A stretch of 28,385 bases of DNA from a virus, in IMG/VR virus record IMGVR_UViG_3300034096_000988, positions 1-28,385 of that record, one strand, 5' to 3'. Both the position numbers and the translations under genes were made by a program. Each line of letters opens with the position of its first letter. Within the stretch, counting starts at the first letter, position 1. Below, piece after piece: positions 20,101 to 28,033 of the stretch. The notes beneath the pieces were generated by a model. That model had not been told where the DNA came from. It ran no database searches and saw only the letters and a list, made by a program, of their open reading frames with translations.

Positions 20101-21869
20101 GCCTCGTGGCTTATCCCCTGGATCTTGACCCGTGCCGGATTGGCGCTGGTTTCGCCCGGTAAAACCGCTAATGTTTCCATGGGCATTAGGGTGTCCTTAT
20201 TGATCCATTCAACGATAACCGAATCCGCCGACTGTCCGTTTGGCATAAGGTATTTAACGCTGAACGATCCCTTGACGATATTGCGGGTGCAAAACATCGC
20301 AGTATGAAGCGCCTGTTGGGTGTCTCTGATAACCCGTATCAAAGACCCCTGAGTAATGACGATGGCCCGCCCGCACTGAGCAATTGCACCAAGCGCCTCA
20401 AGCGCTGAAATTTTATTGTCGAAAACTATGTCGCAGTAGTCGCCTTTCCCGGTTCCAAACAACGCTTCACGGCTGGCATAGTATTGATCTAAGTCAAAAA
20501 GCCCCTGTAAATCAATCTGCGAATCGACAAGCTTAAGACCATAATCGGCTTTAGCCGCGTCGGCAATTGCCCAAGCAATCGACCGGCTAGGGGTGGCGGT
20601 ATTGCTCCATCCTTGCGTCGGACTCCATGTTTTAAGCCGCCGCTGCACTAGGCAATTGATCCGCCTGCTTGACGTGCTTGAAAGGTTATTTGTGGCTTTA
20701 GCAATTACCGCCAGCGTGGTGATGTTGCCGTAATTTTGCACCCCTGGAACATATCCGCGCATTCCAGCCCAAATAATAGTGTCCCCGGCTCTGGCGCTTG
20801 TATCGTCGGCGCTAACTCGCTTAACCCTTACTGCATAGCGCCCCTTTGCAACATCAAACGAATACGATTTTCTGATGGCTGTTGGGCTTGCTCCTCCTAT
20901 AGTTCTTGTAAGGTAAACAATAAAAGGCCCGAAAGCGCCTGTTGACGGGTTCCACAATGCCGCCTCAATATGAAATGTTGCCGATCTTGTGTCCATTTTT
21001 CCAAGGTCGTTTGCATAGTACATACCATAAGGCGCGACAATATCGACGCCTATTTTGTTGATTTCTGTATCTTCAGCATTTACAAAAAACGGCCCGACGT
21101 AATTGTTATAAATCAATTCCTGACCCGAAACCTCCCCGGATACCTCAACCCTGGTTGGAAAGCTTGTGACCGTAGCCCCTGGCCCGTAAATCGTATAACT
21201 GACCTCTTCAAACGATGAAATCGGGGTGTCCTCGATCCGCATGTCCAAAATGTCATAGTCGCCCTGGCCTATGCACAGCAACATGTACAAATATTGCTCG
21301 TTGTCTTTATATTCGGTGTATGGCATGGCCGCATAATCAGGGTAAACGCGGTGCTTTCCATAAATTACCGGAATGGGGGCGCCTATCCTGGCTGAATTGC
21401 CCTGCGCTTGCAGGTTGTAAGTCGGACTTGCTGCGGCTGCGTCCTGGCTTTGAAGGTTTGACAGCCCGTTGCCCGCTGGCACAATCAGCGATACAAGGAA
21501 GTTACCAACAATTCCAACCGCCGCACCAGCAACAGCCCCAGCGACAGTCCCATAAGCCGCCGCCACAACGCCGCCTGTAAACGCCGCCGCAATTGCAACC
21601 ACTACCATCAGCAATACTTGCAGGATGTTTGAGCCGCCTTTGCCGCCCTGCGGAAGCTCTACAAAAGCCACTATGTCATTTTGGCCTATGGTTTGATCCC
21701 AGTCGGCCCGTAAAAGTGCTTCACCATTTTTAAGGCAAATGGTCGGCGCTGAAAAGGTTACTTTGTTTTGATCCAGCCAATCGTTAATTGACAGCTCAGA
21801 ATCGAGTTTAAAAACCTCTTTATCATGCCTGGAATTTAACGGGTTATAAGACCTAACTATTACGCCCAC
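17175..21869 (-). CDS. J-like tail tip / host specificity protein
   Basis: A 1564-residue protein, longer than lambda J (about 1130). The N-terminal 80 residues resemble a ubiquitin-like tail hub domain, followed by a Gly/Ala-rich hydrophobic segment at about 80-135. The tip-J core has SARIGAPIPVIYGKHRVYPD and RSIAWAIADAAKADYG. Two or three fibronectin III-like units follow near 770-1050. The C-terminal third contains the central-fibre IGSLNGNAAVLLDADVGITG region and a long variable beta-rich end likely to contact the receptor. It overlaps the NlpC/P60 gene by 10 bp. Confidence 0.9.
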   Translation of the reverse strand: MGVIVRSYNPLNSRHDKEVFKLDSELSINDWLDQNKVTFSAPTICLKNGEALLRADWDQTIGQNDIVAFVELPQGGKGGSNILQVLLMVVVAIAAAFTGGVVAAAYGTVAGAVAGAAVGIVGNFLVSLIVPAGNGLSNLQSQDAAAASPTYNLQAQGNSARIGAPIPVIYGKHRVYPDYAAMPYTEYKDNEQYLYMLLCIGQGDYDILDMRIEDTPISSFEEVSYTIYGPGATVTSFPTRVEVSGEVSGQELIYNNYVGPFFVNAEDTEINKIGVDIVAPYGMYYANDLGKMDTRSATFHIEAALWNPSTGAFGPFIVYLTRTIGGASPTAIRKSYSFDVAKGRYAVRVKRVSADDTSARAGDTIIWAGMRGYVPGVQNYGNITTLAVIAKATNNLSSTSSRRINCLVQRRLKTWSPTQGWSNTATPSRSIAWAIADAAKADYGLKLVDSQIDLQGLFDLDQYYASREALFGTGKGDYCDIVFDNKISALEALGAIAQCGRAIVITQGSLIRVIRDTQQALHTAMFCTRNIVKGSFSVKYLMPNGQSADSVIVEWINKDTLMPMETLAVLPGETSANPARVKIQGISHEAQAWREGITHAAANRYRRKVITFQTELEGHIPTVGDLIAISYPMVNWGISGELVDFGMDELTLSEPVNAEAGSLILLRKPDGSTAGPFECEPHISGDPYKITFTSIPSLTPLPTFLGFDPVVTDEKERTYFAIGKAQEIYISARVLPPIRPRGLNLVEITCTNEAIEVHQAETGTVPALPEPWQLPKKITKPVITRLDVTHAGTAENPALLLSWNPAAGADHYIIQSSANNIDWVTHPDTASTSTNIRVEPGPVWVRVAGVGLARGDWATWSGTAGLIPPPGDVTGLASVEPFTGSKAKIKWLPVTRATSYTVEVWAAGVQRRSISTAATAFEYTDEDVKKDGGPWRSLTFMVSASNGQGSSVNKAQITMSNPQIGALSGVSFFAGIKMAVITYTRPSETDWDGVLVWMSQTSGFTPSGTEPGTGNCIYAGKDQTITIPSLVENVPHYFVLAAYDSFGRDSLNFTAEYTATVSSINAMTPDEIKTGLQQALDNASSPLVFNAEAFAVNINGIEKPPFIIGSLNGNAAVLLDADVGITGSVSASQLKTGRMAATENLTIGNGNAVINGNGSMIVYKDGDSVANRDYALLTGGNLTFQRFRGGQYRESKSVRRIELGQANSGQTVLIDGYWDSQPTIMVSPASLQSYNAAQNQSSQTWSIRAQNLHETAPGSGQWQFDAIAELDYAANAGNITVASNSGALNVDGWYSAESILPANTATVTVAVQVSSVRGDGISTHGYFYRSVDWYILGWNGTGWDWLIGKTINISAADHGQIVVDTNSVNMGGRTKILLYFVARDTDSTKYSRGIDEYNYSQATVPVSPTTNMTVTNDNQYTTVTKVLHMPVWTVDPNWENYATRYMATWNQDEFYSDATMKVFANGIQVVSTSDRSNTRSGSYDSGVSNGAYNRDFWSIRIVSGQQYGAGDFTLTPTSTTAYLRQKLLNSAAAQNNYTFQSYSWAVSGSSSIAQGSMNWVAIGD

Positions 21870-22276
21870 TTTTCATTTCTCCAAAATGTTTGTTTTCCCC
21901 ATCCGTCATGTCTGAGCGCCTGCGGGGTTGAGTAAATAACCCCGGCCCCTTCAACACAATGCAAAGCGCCATTGATGCCAAGCGCTCTGTCAATGATCCA
22001 TACGCCGATATGTGAGGGGTGTCTGGCTTGGCTCATCAAAACAGCGTCACCGTCTGCGGGCTCGTCAACCTGCCTCCAGCCATCAAACCGCCCCTTATCA
22101 TCGAAAGCCCTGACAGTCGCCGCAATGCTGCCAGCGTCCACGTTTACTATTTGAACCTCGATCCCGAAATGTTCGCGCTGAACATGGCGAAAAAAGCCGT
22201 AACAATCGAAAGCGTCCGGCCCCTGTGCCCCGGATTCCCACGGCTTGCCGATGTATTGACTTGCCCAGTGAATCAT
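21860..22276 (-). CDS. NlpC/P60 tail peptidase (K-like)
   Basis: A 138-residue protein. The NlpC/P60 active site is visible: Cys25 in FDCYGFFRH, His86 in HPSHIGVW (or the nearby His83) and a later LHCVEGAG. Such tail proteins cleave peptidoglycan peptides at injection or process tail parts. The fold starts directly at residue 1, so the lambda K N-terminal extension (JAB domain) is missing. ATGA links it to the DUF1833 gene upstream. Confidence 0.88.
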   Translation of the reverse strand: MIHWASQYIGKPWESGAQGPDAFDCYGFFRHVQREHFGIEVQIVNVDAGSIAATVRAFDDKGRFDGWRQVDEPADGDAVLMSQARHPSHIGVWIIDRALGINGALHCVEGAGVIYSTPQALRHDGWGKQTFWRNEKWA

Positions 22277-22833
22277 CTAATCAACCCCGGAAACCTTGTG
22301 GCGGTGTAATCCTCGTTTGGGAATCGCTTGTTTGCATAATCACCCACGCTGGCAATCGCAGTGATTTGTAAGTCTGTAACATCTATTGAATCGACTTTAA
22401 GGGTTAAAACAGGGATCATGTGGGGTTCGTTTAGCCTGCCCTGGCCATCTATATCAGACAGCAAATAAGGGCGGTATGTGACCTCAAGACTGCCCGGCAA
22501 CACAATGGCCGCGTCTAGCTGGTCAATGACGATCTTTGATGCATTGTCGATAGTGATTTCAATCGCTGGCGCTGATGACTTTTCGACGCCTGGAATGCTG
22601 AAGTCGAAAGCGAACCCAACAAAAAGCTGGAAGGTTCCAGCATGAAGCGGTGCGTCGGCCTCAAGTTTTGCTTCCCAGTCCCGATAGTCCCGCACCACGC
22701 GGATAGAATCCGGCTGGTTTGATTCGTTAAGAAAAGCCGGGTGCCTGAATTCAAGGGTGTGAATAATAACCTCATCACTCGGCGACGAGGCGTAAGCCTC
22801 TTTTATGGCTGCTGATAGCGTATTGTTTGGCAT
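22273..22833 (-). CDS. DUF1833 tail protein (lambda L position)
   Basis: A 186-residue protein from the ATG at 22833. LSAAIKEAYASSPSDEVIIHTLEF and the later FDFSIPGVEKSSAPAIEITIDN are typical of DUF1833 tail tip proteins. The shorter start is chosen because it lies 2 bp after the stop of the preceding gene and begins at the conserved part; a longer frame to 22890 would overlap it. It lies between tape measure and hub genes, so tail tip assembly is the likely role. Confidence 0.82.
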   Translation of the reverse strand: MPNNTLSAAIKEAYASSPSDEVIIHTLEFRHPAFLNESNQPDSIRVVRDYRDWEAKLEADAPLHAGTFQLFVGFAFDFSIPGVEKSSAPAIEITIDNASKIVIDQLDAAIVLPGSLEVTYRPYLLSDIDGQGRLNEPHMIPVLTLKVDSIDVTDLQITAIASVGDYANKRFPNEDYTATRFPGLIR

Positions 22834-22835
22834 AA

Positions 22836-23207
22836 TTAAGCGCTTGCTACTGGTCGGTTTTTGATTTCCATCTTGGCTGTTACCTGCCATTTTCCGCTGA
22901 CATAGGCCACGCTGAACGGCCCTGCAAACCGCATCTGAACGGTCGATGCACCCATGCCATTTTTAAACGGCCCATCAAACCACGCGGCCCCATCGTTTAG
23001 GTCGTGCTTGTGAAAGCTTTCAAAGGTGGCAAGCTGCGCGTCAGATTCGAACAGCCATTGCATTGCGCAATTGTCAGTCGTTTGTGTAAACTGCCTGCGC
23101 GCCCGCTTTGGCCCCGATGACATTTCGGTTCTTACAACCGGGTCAACATTCTCGAAGCCAAAACCGCCCGCAAGTGGTTTGGGTAGTGTGTCTGGCCATG
23201 CTGGCAT
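22836..23207 (-). CDS. Minor tail protein (lambda M position)
   Basis: A 123-residue protein beginning MPAWPDTLPKPLAGGFGFEN with RTEMSSGPKRARRQFT, a pattern seen in many siphophage minor tail proteins. The C-terminal AGPFSVAYVSGKWQVTAKMEI is beta-rich. It sits 1 bp after the tape measure stop and just before DUF1833, consistent with a distal tail protein linking the tube to the tip. Confidence 0.75.
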   Translation of the reverse strand: MPAWPDTLPKPLAGGFGFENVDPVVRTEMSSGPKRARRQFTQTTDNCAMQWLFESDAQLATFESFHKHDLNDGAAWFDGPFKNGMGASTVQMRFAGPFSVAYVSGKWQVTAKMEIKNRPVASA

Positions 23208-23208
23208 T

Positions 23209-25506
23209 CTATAGCGCTCCCGCTGATCTATTCAGCCCATATTGACGTTCAAGCACCGATGAAAGCCCGCCGCCCCTGGCTATGTTGTTGCCCATAACCC
23301 CCTCTATCTGCTCAATCAGTACGTTTATTTGTGTTCCGTTCGGGGTTTCCTGGCGACTTTCTGAAGCCTTGGTTCCTGGTGGGGTTGTAATGTTCACAAT
23401 GACATTTCCGCCCCCGCGATAATTTTTAGCGTGCCTCGGGTCGTTCTCGGTCAATACCTCTTCGCCCTTAAGCGCCACAATGGGGACTTCATTCCCTACC
23501 AGCCCGCCGCTGTGGAAGCGCTTAGCATTGTTAAACACCGAAGGGTGAACCATGGACAGCCCGGTAAACTCGCCCACGATCCCGCCGCTGTGCTTGTTGC
23601 CATAGCTCAAGAGCGGCCCGTTTCCCTGGAATCCGCCGCCGCTTCCGGTGTATGCGCTTGTAATTGATTCGGCAAAACTTCCAAGAATCCCGCCAAGCTC
23701 GCCGGTTTTCCCGTAGTCCTTGCCAAGCAACGCGTTAAACAACTGAGCCGCTGAAGCCTCGGCAACCATTCGTCTTAATGCGTTTGAAAAGCCTTCAGCC
23801 ATGCCGCCGATACCATCTGAAAACGGGTCAAACAAGAAATCAGCGAACGCGTCTTGCATGTTCCGCGCCGCCTGGGTGCTGAACTCTGACAGCTCGGAAG
23901 TTGCTGTTTTAGCCGGGTCAATGAAGTTTTCGTTGTAGCTTTTTCCAAGCTGGTCAAATAGCTCTTTGGCCTGCTTGTCGTCAATTACGCCTGCTTTTAA
24001 GTCGTCCTGAATCCTGGCTATTCCACTACTAAGGCTTGATGATGAATCAACCCCTGACGGCCCGCCTGTCATGCCTGCGATTTCTTTTTTCAGGTCGTAA
24101 TACTTGTTCGCGTCTTCAATGGCTTGCTGCCATGCCGCGCTTTGTCTTTTTTGTGCCTCGGTTTCAGCGTCTATAGCCTCGATAAGCCCGACTATGGTTT
24201 CCCGCTCCGATTCGGTGGCGTTGGCCGCTTCGCTCCTGATTCGCAATTGCTTGGTTTTTTCTTCGGATGAAAGCCCCAAGGCTTTTAGTTCGAATTGCAG
24301 GTTTTCAATGTTTTTGGCTACCGCTTCGCGCTCTGAGTTAAAAGCCTTGGCTTTGGCGCTGGCCTCGCTTTGAGCCGCTGCAACCCGTTTTTTGCTGTTT
24401 TTAAGCGTTTCCTCGGTATGCTTGGCGTCTGCGCTGGCCTTATCTTCAGCTGCCCGCTTTTCTTTGGCCTCTGCCTCTGCCTTTGCCGCCGCTTCAGCGT
24501 CCGCCGCGTCCTTTGCTGCCTTTTGTTTTTTAAGCGAGTCGCGACGGTTGATTTCCTGGCCTATGTCGAAACCTGTGTAATCCGACATAGCTTTGCCAAC
24601 AAAACCCATTTGGTTATAGGTTTTAATCCTGGCCTCAGAATGCGCCAATTGATCGTCAATGGTGTCTGAAAGATTGCGCTTGAGAATGTTAAGGCTATTG
24701 GTTGCCGACTGGACAATGCTCTTAATGATCCCCTCAGACCGATCGTTTAAAAGCGCGTCCTCGAACTCGTGCCAAGCGTCAGAAAGGCCCGATATTTTGC
24801 CGTTCAGCGTGTCCATGGCCCTGGCATTCGATCCGCTGGAAAGCTCCCCCATTTTGACAATAATTTTGTCAATCGCTTCCCGGCCTATTTCACCCTTGGA
24901 CGACATTTCCGCCAGCTTGTCGCCGGTGACACCCAGCACTTCGGCTGCAATTTTGTAGATTGGCACCCCGCGCTCAGCAAGAACAATCATGTCCTCCTGT
25001 TGAAGCTTGCCTTTTGAGTAGGCTTGCCCCAATTGCTGAACAATTGAGGTTAATGTTTCCTGCTTGCCGCCAAGCTTCGCCGCTTGATCCGTGAGCGACT
25101 GCATAACTTGCTGTGTAGGCTCAAGCCCCATGTTTTTCAGCATGATGAAGGATGTCGTGAGCCCTTCAATCTCAAACGGGGTGTCTTTTGCGAATTTGGA
25201 TATAAAAGAAAACGCTTGCTCACCGCCTGCCATGCCGCCCATGACAGACACCAGCTGAGTTCTCAGCATTTCCATGTTTCGGTTTGTGTCGAGAATGTCT
25301 TTTGATAGGCTGGCAAATGCTGTAAACCCAACAAATCCAGCGACGGCGCTTTTGACAGCGCTCATTGACTTGGAAAGGGCGCTTGCTGAATCCGCCGCCT
25401 TTTTTGACTCGCTACTTATGCCATTTATGGCATTTACCGCCCTGGTTGCCGCGTCTACCGCTTCCTTGGAATCGCCTGATATTTTGATTTTAACGTCAAT
25501 GCTCAT
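23209..25506 (-). CDS. Tape measure protein
   Basis: A 765-residue protein. The conserved tape measure domain lies at about 70-250: NRNMEMLRTQLVSVMGG, TSFIMLKNMGLEPTQ and MIVLAERGVPIYKIAAEVLG. Ala/Lys/Glu-rich coiled coil follows at about 330-400 and more helix to 560. Hydrophobic segments include SAVAGFVGFTAFASL near 55. Its length sets tail length; about 765 residues predicts roughly 110-120 nm at 1.5 angstrom per residue. The start overlaps the end of the GT frameshift product by 11 bp. Confidence 0.9.
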   Translation of the reverse strand: MSIDVKIKISGDSKEAVDAATRAVNAINGISSESKKAADSASALSKSMSAVKSAVAGFVGFTAFASLSKDILDTNRNMEMLRTQLVSVMGGMAGGEQAFSFISKFAKDTPFEIEGLTTSFIMLKNMGLEPTQQVMQSLTDQAAKLGGKQETLTSIVQQLGQAYSKGKLQQEDMIVLAERGVPIYKIAAEVLGVTGDKLAEMSSKGEIGREAIDKIIVKMGELSSGSNARAMDTLNGKISGLSDAWHEFEDALLNDRSEGIIKSIVQSATNSLNILKRNLSDTIDDQLAHSEARIKTYNQMGFVGKAMSDYTGFDIGQEINRRDSLKKQKAAKDAADAEAAAKAEAEAKEKRAAEDKASADAKHTEETLKNSKKRVAAAQSEASAKAKAFNSEREAVAKNIENLQFELKALGLSSEEKTKQLRIRSEAANATESERETIVGLIEAIDAETEAQKRQSAAWQQAIEDANKYYDLKKEIAGMTGGPSGVDSSSSLSSGIARIQDDLKAGVIDDKQAKELFDQLGKSYNENFIDPAKTATSELSEFSTQAARNMQDAFADFLFDPFSDGIGGMAEGFSNALRRMVAEASAAQLFNALLGKDYGKTGELGGILGSFAESITSAYTGSGGGFQGNGPLLSYGNKHSGGIVGEFTGLSMVHPSVFNNAKRFHSGGLVGNEVPIVALKGEEVLTENDPRHAKNYRGGGNVIVNITTPPGTKASESRQETPNGTQINVLIEQIEGVMGNNIARGGGLSSVLERQYGLNRSAGAL

Positions 25507-26061
25507 TTTCTGGCCGCGCCTTGGTTTTGTTGTCTCGTATCATTTCAAGGTGGGCGACAAGCTCTTCGATATCAGCCACCCCTACAATTTCGGCTGCAAT
25601 CTCAAGGCCTGCCCAATCAATACCCCCTAGCATGTTCCACACCCTGATTGCCGCTAGGTGTATAAGCGGTGCAGGCTGATTAGTAGGGAAGGGTAGAGCC
25701 CTATCTTCTAACCAGCCTCTGGCTTTTCCAACGAGCTTTCGACCTTGGCTTTATGCTCAGCATATTGGTCTTTAATTTTGGATATGATAGGTGCCCACGC
25801 TTCCGGCCTATCTTCCGCCCACTCCATAAATAGCGCCGTTGAAAACGGCACTTCCTCAGGGGTTCCGCCTGCAATCAGGTCGTTTTCTCTGGCATTCCAG
25901 TCAACCACGAAGGTTGAAAGAATGTTGCGAATCGTGGCACCGTCCCTTGGAAGTTCTTCCATTTCTAAGTTTGTCGGCCTTCTTGCCGTGATTACCAACC
26001 CGCCAGCCTCCACGTCAAACTGGCGGTTTTTACGGATTTTTTCAATTATTGCCTGAATCAT
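25496..26061 (-). CDS. Tail assembly chaperones G and frameshifted GT
   Basis: Frame 0 gives a 117-residue G-like protein (26061 to 25708). A second frame, open without its own start, runs from that region to TGA at 25498-25496 and would add 75 residues after a -1 shift at about residue 113, giving a 188-residue fusion. This matches lambda G/GT and the position just before the tape measure gene. GT chaperones bring the tape measure and tail tube proteins together and are not in the mature virion. The extension has ordinary protein-like composition (HLAAIRVWNMLGGIDWAGLE), supporting translation. Confidence 0.78.
25723..25729 (-). promoter_or_regulatory. Candidate -1 frameshift slippery site
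   Basis: Read on the minus strand the heptamer is G GAA AAG (25729 to 25723). The second codon slips from AAG to AAA with full pairing for tRNA-Lys, close to lambda's G GGA AAG. It lies 15 nt before the frame-0 stop. CCAG and CTGG just after it can form a small hairpin. A shift here joins G to the T-like extension. Confidence 0.6.
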
Positions 26062-26267
26062 TGCTGTTTCTCGATCAATTCATAACGGGTCGTTATATGC
26101 TCCAATTCTCTGAGCCCATCCTTTAGGTCACCAATCACTAAGCGCTCAAGGGTTACAAAAACCCCTTTTTCGTTTAGCTTGATGTCGGCCTTTGTGACAT
26201 ATCGCAACTCTTCTTCAGATACGCCCAGCGCGTTTAGTATTTGCCCTTGAATGTTTCTGATAGCCAT
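26058..26267 (-). CDS. Hypothetical small tail-module protein
   Basis: A 69-residue protein beginning MAIRNIQGQILNALGVSEEE, with a predicted helix, beta strands and a charged helical end. It starts on the last base of the major tail gene and overlaps the G gene by 4 bp (ATGA). Lambda has no gene here between V and G. No family was recognised; a tail assembly role is likely from position alone. Confidence 0.6.
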   Translation of the reverse strand: MAIRNIQGQILNALGVSEEELRYVTKADIKLNEKGVFVTLERLVIGDLKDGLRELEHITTRYELIEKQQ

Positions 26268-26908
26268 TAGGTAGCCAGCTCGGTTTGTGCGCCTTGCGCT
26301 TCGATGGTCATTTTGCCCGTAACCATTGCACCGGTAGCGCCGCCCGGCTGGCCTGAATAAAACACCGTGCCGTAAAACATAACCCGCTGTCCATTTTTGA
26401 ACTGAATCATAAACGCCCTGAGAGCACCCAATTTTGTTACGTCCCGAGCCTTTTTAAGCGCCGCGTCGGAAACGTCCCAAATGGTGTCGAAAGAATAGGA
26501 CAGCGCCTCAGCCAAGCCTTGAATGTTTGATTTTTGCGCCGCATGGATGGTGGTGGTTGGGATTTTGTCCGGTTCGCCGCCCGATCCGTTTACGGTCGTT
26601 AAGGTTGACATGCTGGTATTGAAAGCCACCGGCCTAAAGGTTCCGCTGGTGAAGTCATCAAAAAGCGTGCTGTCCTCGCCCTCCAGCTTGAAAGAGGTAT
26701 TAGCCACAACACCAGAAACGCGGAAAATCCGCAAATTAACCTGGGTCATGCCTTGCACTTCCATCAATACAAAAGTGCCGTTGCTTGGTGGCGTTGTGCA
26801 AGAAACAACCGCCTCAGTCGCTTTGCTGATTGCAGTGACCGTAACCGCCGCCCCTGGTGCGTCAGACATAAAAACCTTTACGTTTGTCCATGTTGAAATA
26901 TTGGCCAT
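26267..26908 (-). CDS. Major tail tube protein
   Basis: A 213-residue beta-rich protein. Blocks such as VSCTTPPSNGTFVLMEVQGM and FRVSGVVANTSFKLEGEDST resemble lambda V-type tube proteins, and the later SFDTIWDVSDAALKKARD and GQRVMFYGTVFYSGQPGG are typical of tail proteins near this position. It polymerises into the tail tube. It lies between the tail terminator and chaperone genes, the usual place. No separate Ig-like C-terminal domain is seen. Confidence 0.82.
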   Translation of the reverse strand: MANISTWTNVKVFMSDAPGAAVTVTAISKATEAVVSCTTPPSNGTFVLMEVQGMTQVNLRIFRVSGVVANTSFKLEGEDSTLFDDFTSGTFRPVAFNTSMSTLTTVNGSGGEPDKIPTTTIHAAQKSNIQGLAEALSYSFDTIWDVSDAALKKARDVTKLGALRAFMIQFKNGQRVMFYGTVFYSGQPGGATGAMVTGKMTIEAQGAQTELAT

Positions 26909-26920
26909 TGCTACCCCTTA

Positions 26921-27346
26921 TTAAATTTGCTGAATGATTGTTCGTGATGTGAAGTTGTCGCGCCAAACGTAGAACCCGTCTAAAAAACTGATTAGGTCGC
27001 CGCCTGCAAACTCCATAGGCTCGAAATTTACTGACGGCTCCCACCCGATCAATTCCGCCTTGATTAGCTCCCTTAGGTCGTGGCTTGCGTCTGCAGCGTC
27101 GCCGCCCATGGAGTCAGAAACGCAATAAATGGTCGTAACCACCGAAACCTGAACATCGACGTTTTGAATGACAAGTTGGGTGCTTAATCCGCTTGATGCC
27201 GACTCCCTTGTTTGAAAAACATAAGCCCCTTTGTCGGTTTTTTTGCCCTGTAAAATTTGCGCCAAGCTGGCCGCGCCCGCGACTTCTTTTAGCTCGGTTA
27301 CATTGTTTTTAAGGCGCGATTGAGTCGCCGGTCTGATGTTTTCCAT
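26921..27346 (-). CDS. Tail terminator-like protein (U position)
   Basis: A 141-residue protein. The middle is a beta sheet pattern (STQLVIQNVDVQVSVVTTIY), then a helix (ASHDLRELIKAELIGWEP) and the end FLDGFYVWRDNFTSRTIIQQ, which matches tail terminator proteins found just before the major tail gene. It should cap the finished tube and join it to the head. The 250 bp upstream have no clear gene. Confidence 0.72.
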   Translation of the reverse strand: MENIRPATQSRLKNNVTELKEVAGAASLAQILQGKKTDKGAYVFQTRESASSGLSTQLVIQNVDVQVSVVTTIYCVSDSMGGDAADASHDLRELIKAELIGWEPSVNFEPMEFAGGDLISFLDGFYVWRDNFTSRTIIQQI

Positions 27347-27597
27347 TGCTGCACTATGCCGACTGCAGCGCTTAGAATTAAGGTGAAGCGCTTCCTAAAA
27401 AGGGTTTTATTGCCGTGGCGGGTCGTCTGGCCGTGAAGCCACTTTGATAGTCGAAAACCCTGTTCGGGGTCTGCGCATTTGGACAAGGGGTTAGAAAACC
27501 CTATCGCGTATCACCCGCGAATGGGGTATGTGATGCAATGATAAATGGCACCTAAGACAACCCCTGAGCGGGTTATTTGGTGCCACAGATTTGATTT
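27347..27597. other. Late-operon gap without a supported gene
   Basis: Between the DUF1320 connector and the tail terminator, phages of this type usually carry an HK97 gp10-like gene. Here no frame gives a convincing protein. A 62-residue frame from a TTG at 27486 overlaps the next gene and has no ribosome site. The stretch contains a composite hairpin (27546-27585), several AGGGTTTT-like fragments and the palindrome GAAGCGCTTC at 27385-27394. It may be regulatory or the remains of a lost gene. Confidence 0.5.
27546..27585 (-). terminator. Composite hairpin after the DUF1320 gene
   Basis: An outer stem of 7 bp (TGGCACC 27546-27552 with GGTGCCA 27579-27585) encloses an inner AACCC (27559-27563) and GGGTT (27570-27574). 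On the minus strand only three T residues follow, so termination would be weak. It lies about 13 nt after the DUF1320 stop and may partly terminate or protect the late mRNA. Confidence 0.45.
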
Positions 27598-28017
27598 TTA
27601 GAAGCTGGACAGCGACTGATCCGACATTATTGGGCTTTGCTCTTCGATGTAAATTGACCCTGAACTTTGCTCTTGTGAAGCGCCGTTTTGATCAAGACCA
27701 AGCTTGAATTTGCCCGACGAAACGCCCTTTAAAAACTCTATTGCTGACCTGTAGTTTGATTCGACGACCTCAACTTGCATGTCATAAAAAAGGTTGTTTC
27801 TGGCGATGTCGCAAGCCCGTTTTTTTAGATTGAGAGGCACCGATGACAATGGAAGAGCATAGTCGGTAAGATAGTCGTCAATCTCCGCGCACGCGTCATC
27901 AATCGCCATCTGAGCAACAGAATAGTCAATTGACCCTGTTCGCGCCCGGTCGGTTCGTTGCAATATTTCAGCCTCTCCGAACCGATCAATCAAGTCTTGT
28001 GCTGTGCAGTAGTTCAC
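27598..28017 (-). CDS. DUF1320 head-tail connector protein
   Basis: A 139-residue protein. The N-terminus MNYCTAQDLIDRFGEAEILQ and the segment MAIDDACAEIDDYLTDYALPLSS, followed by LKKRACDIARNNLFYD, are diagnostic of DUF1320 (Mu gp36-like) proteins, which form part of the head-tail joining apparatus. The Ser/Gln-rich tail after about residue 110 is variable. It follows the deacetylase-like gene by 16 bp. Confidence 0.85.
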   Translation of the reverse strand: MNYCTAQDLIDRFGEAEILQRTDRARTGSIDYSVAQMAIDDACAEIDDYLTDYALPLSSVPLNLKKRACDIARNNLFYDMQVEVVESNYRSAIEFLKGVSSGKFKLGLDQNGASQEQSSGSIYIEEQSPIMSDQSLSSF

Positions 28018-28033
28018 GATACCGACCTCAAGC

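Noticed and set aside
17175-21869. Many plus-strand frames of 60-120 residues inside the J-like gene
   Set aside because: All are antisense shadows of a clear long coding region and lack promoters or protein-like motifs.
27298-27486. 62-residue frame in the late-operon gap
   Set aside because: It needs a TTG start with no ribosome site, overlaps the tail terminator gene by 49 bp and has no recognised motif.
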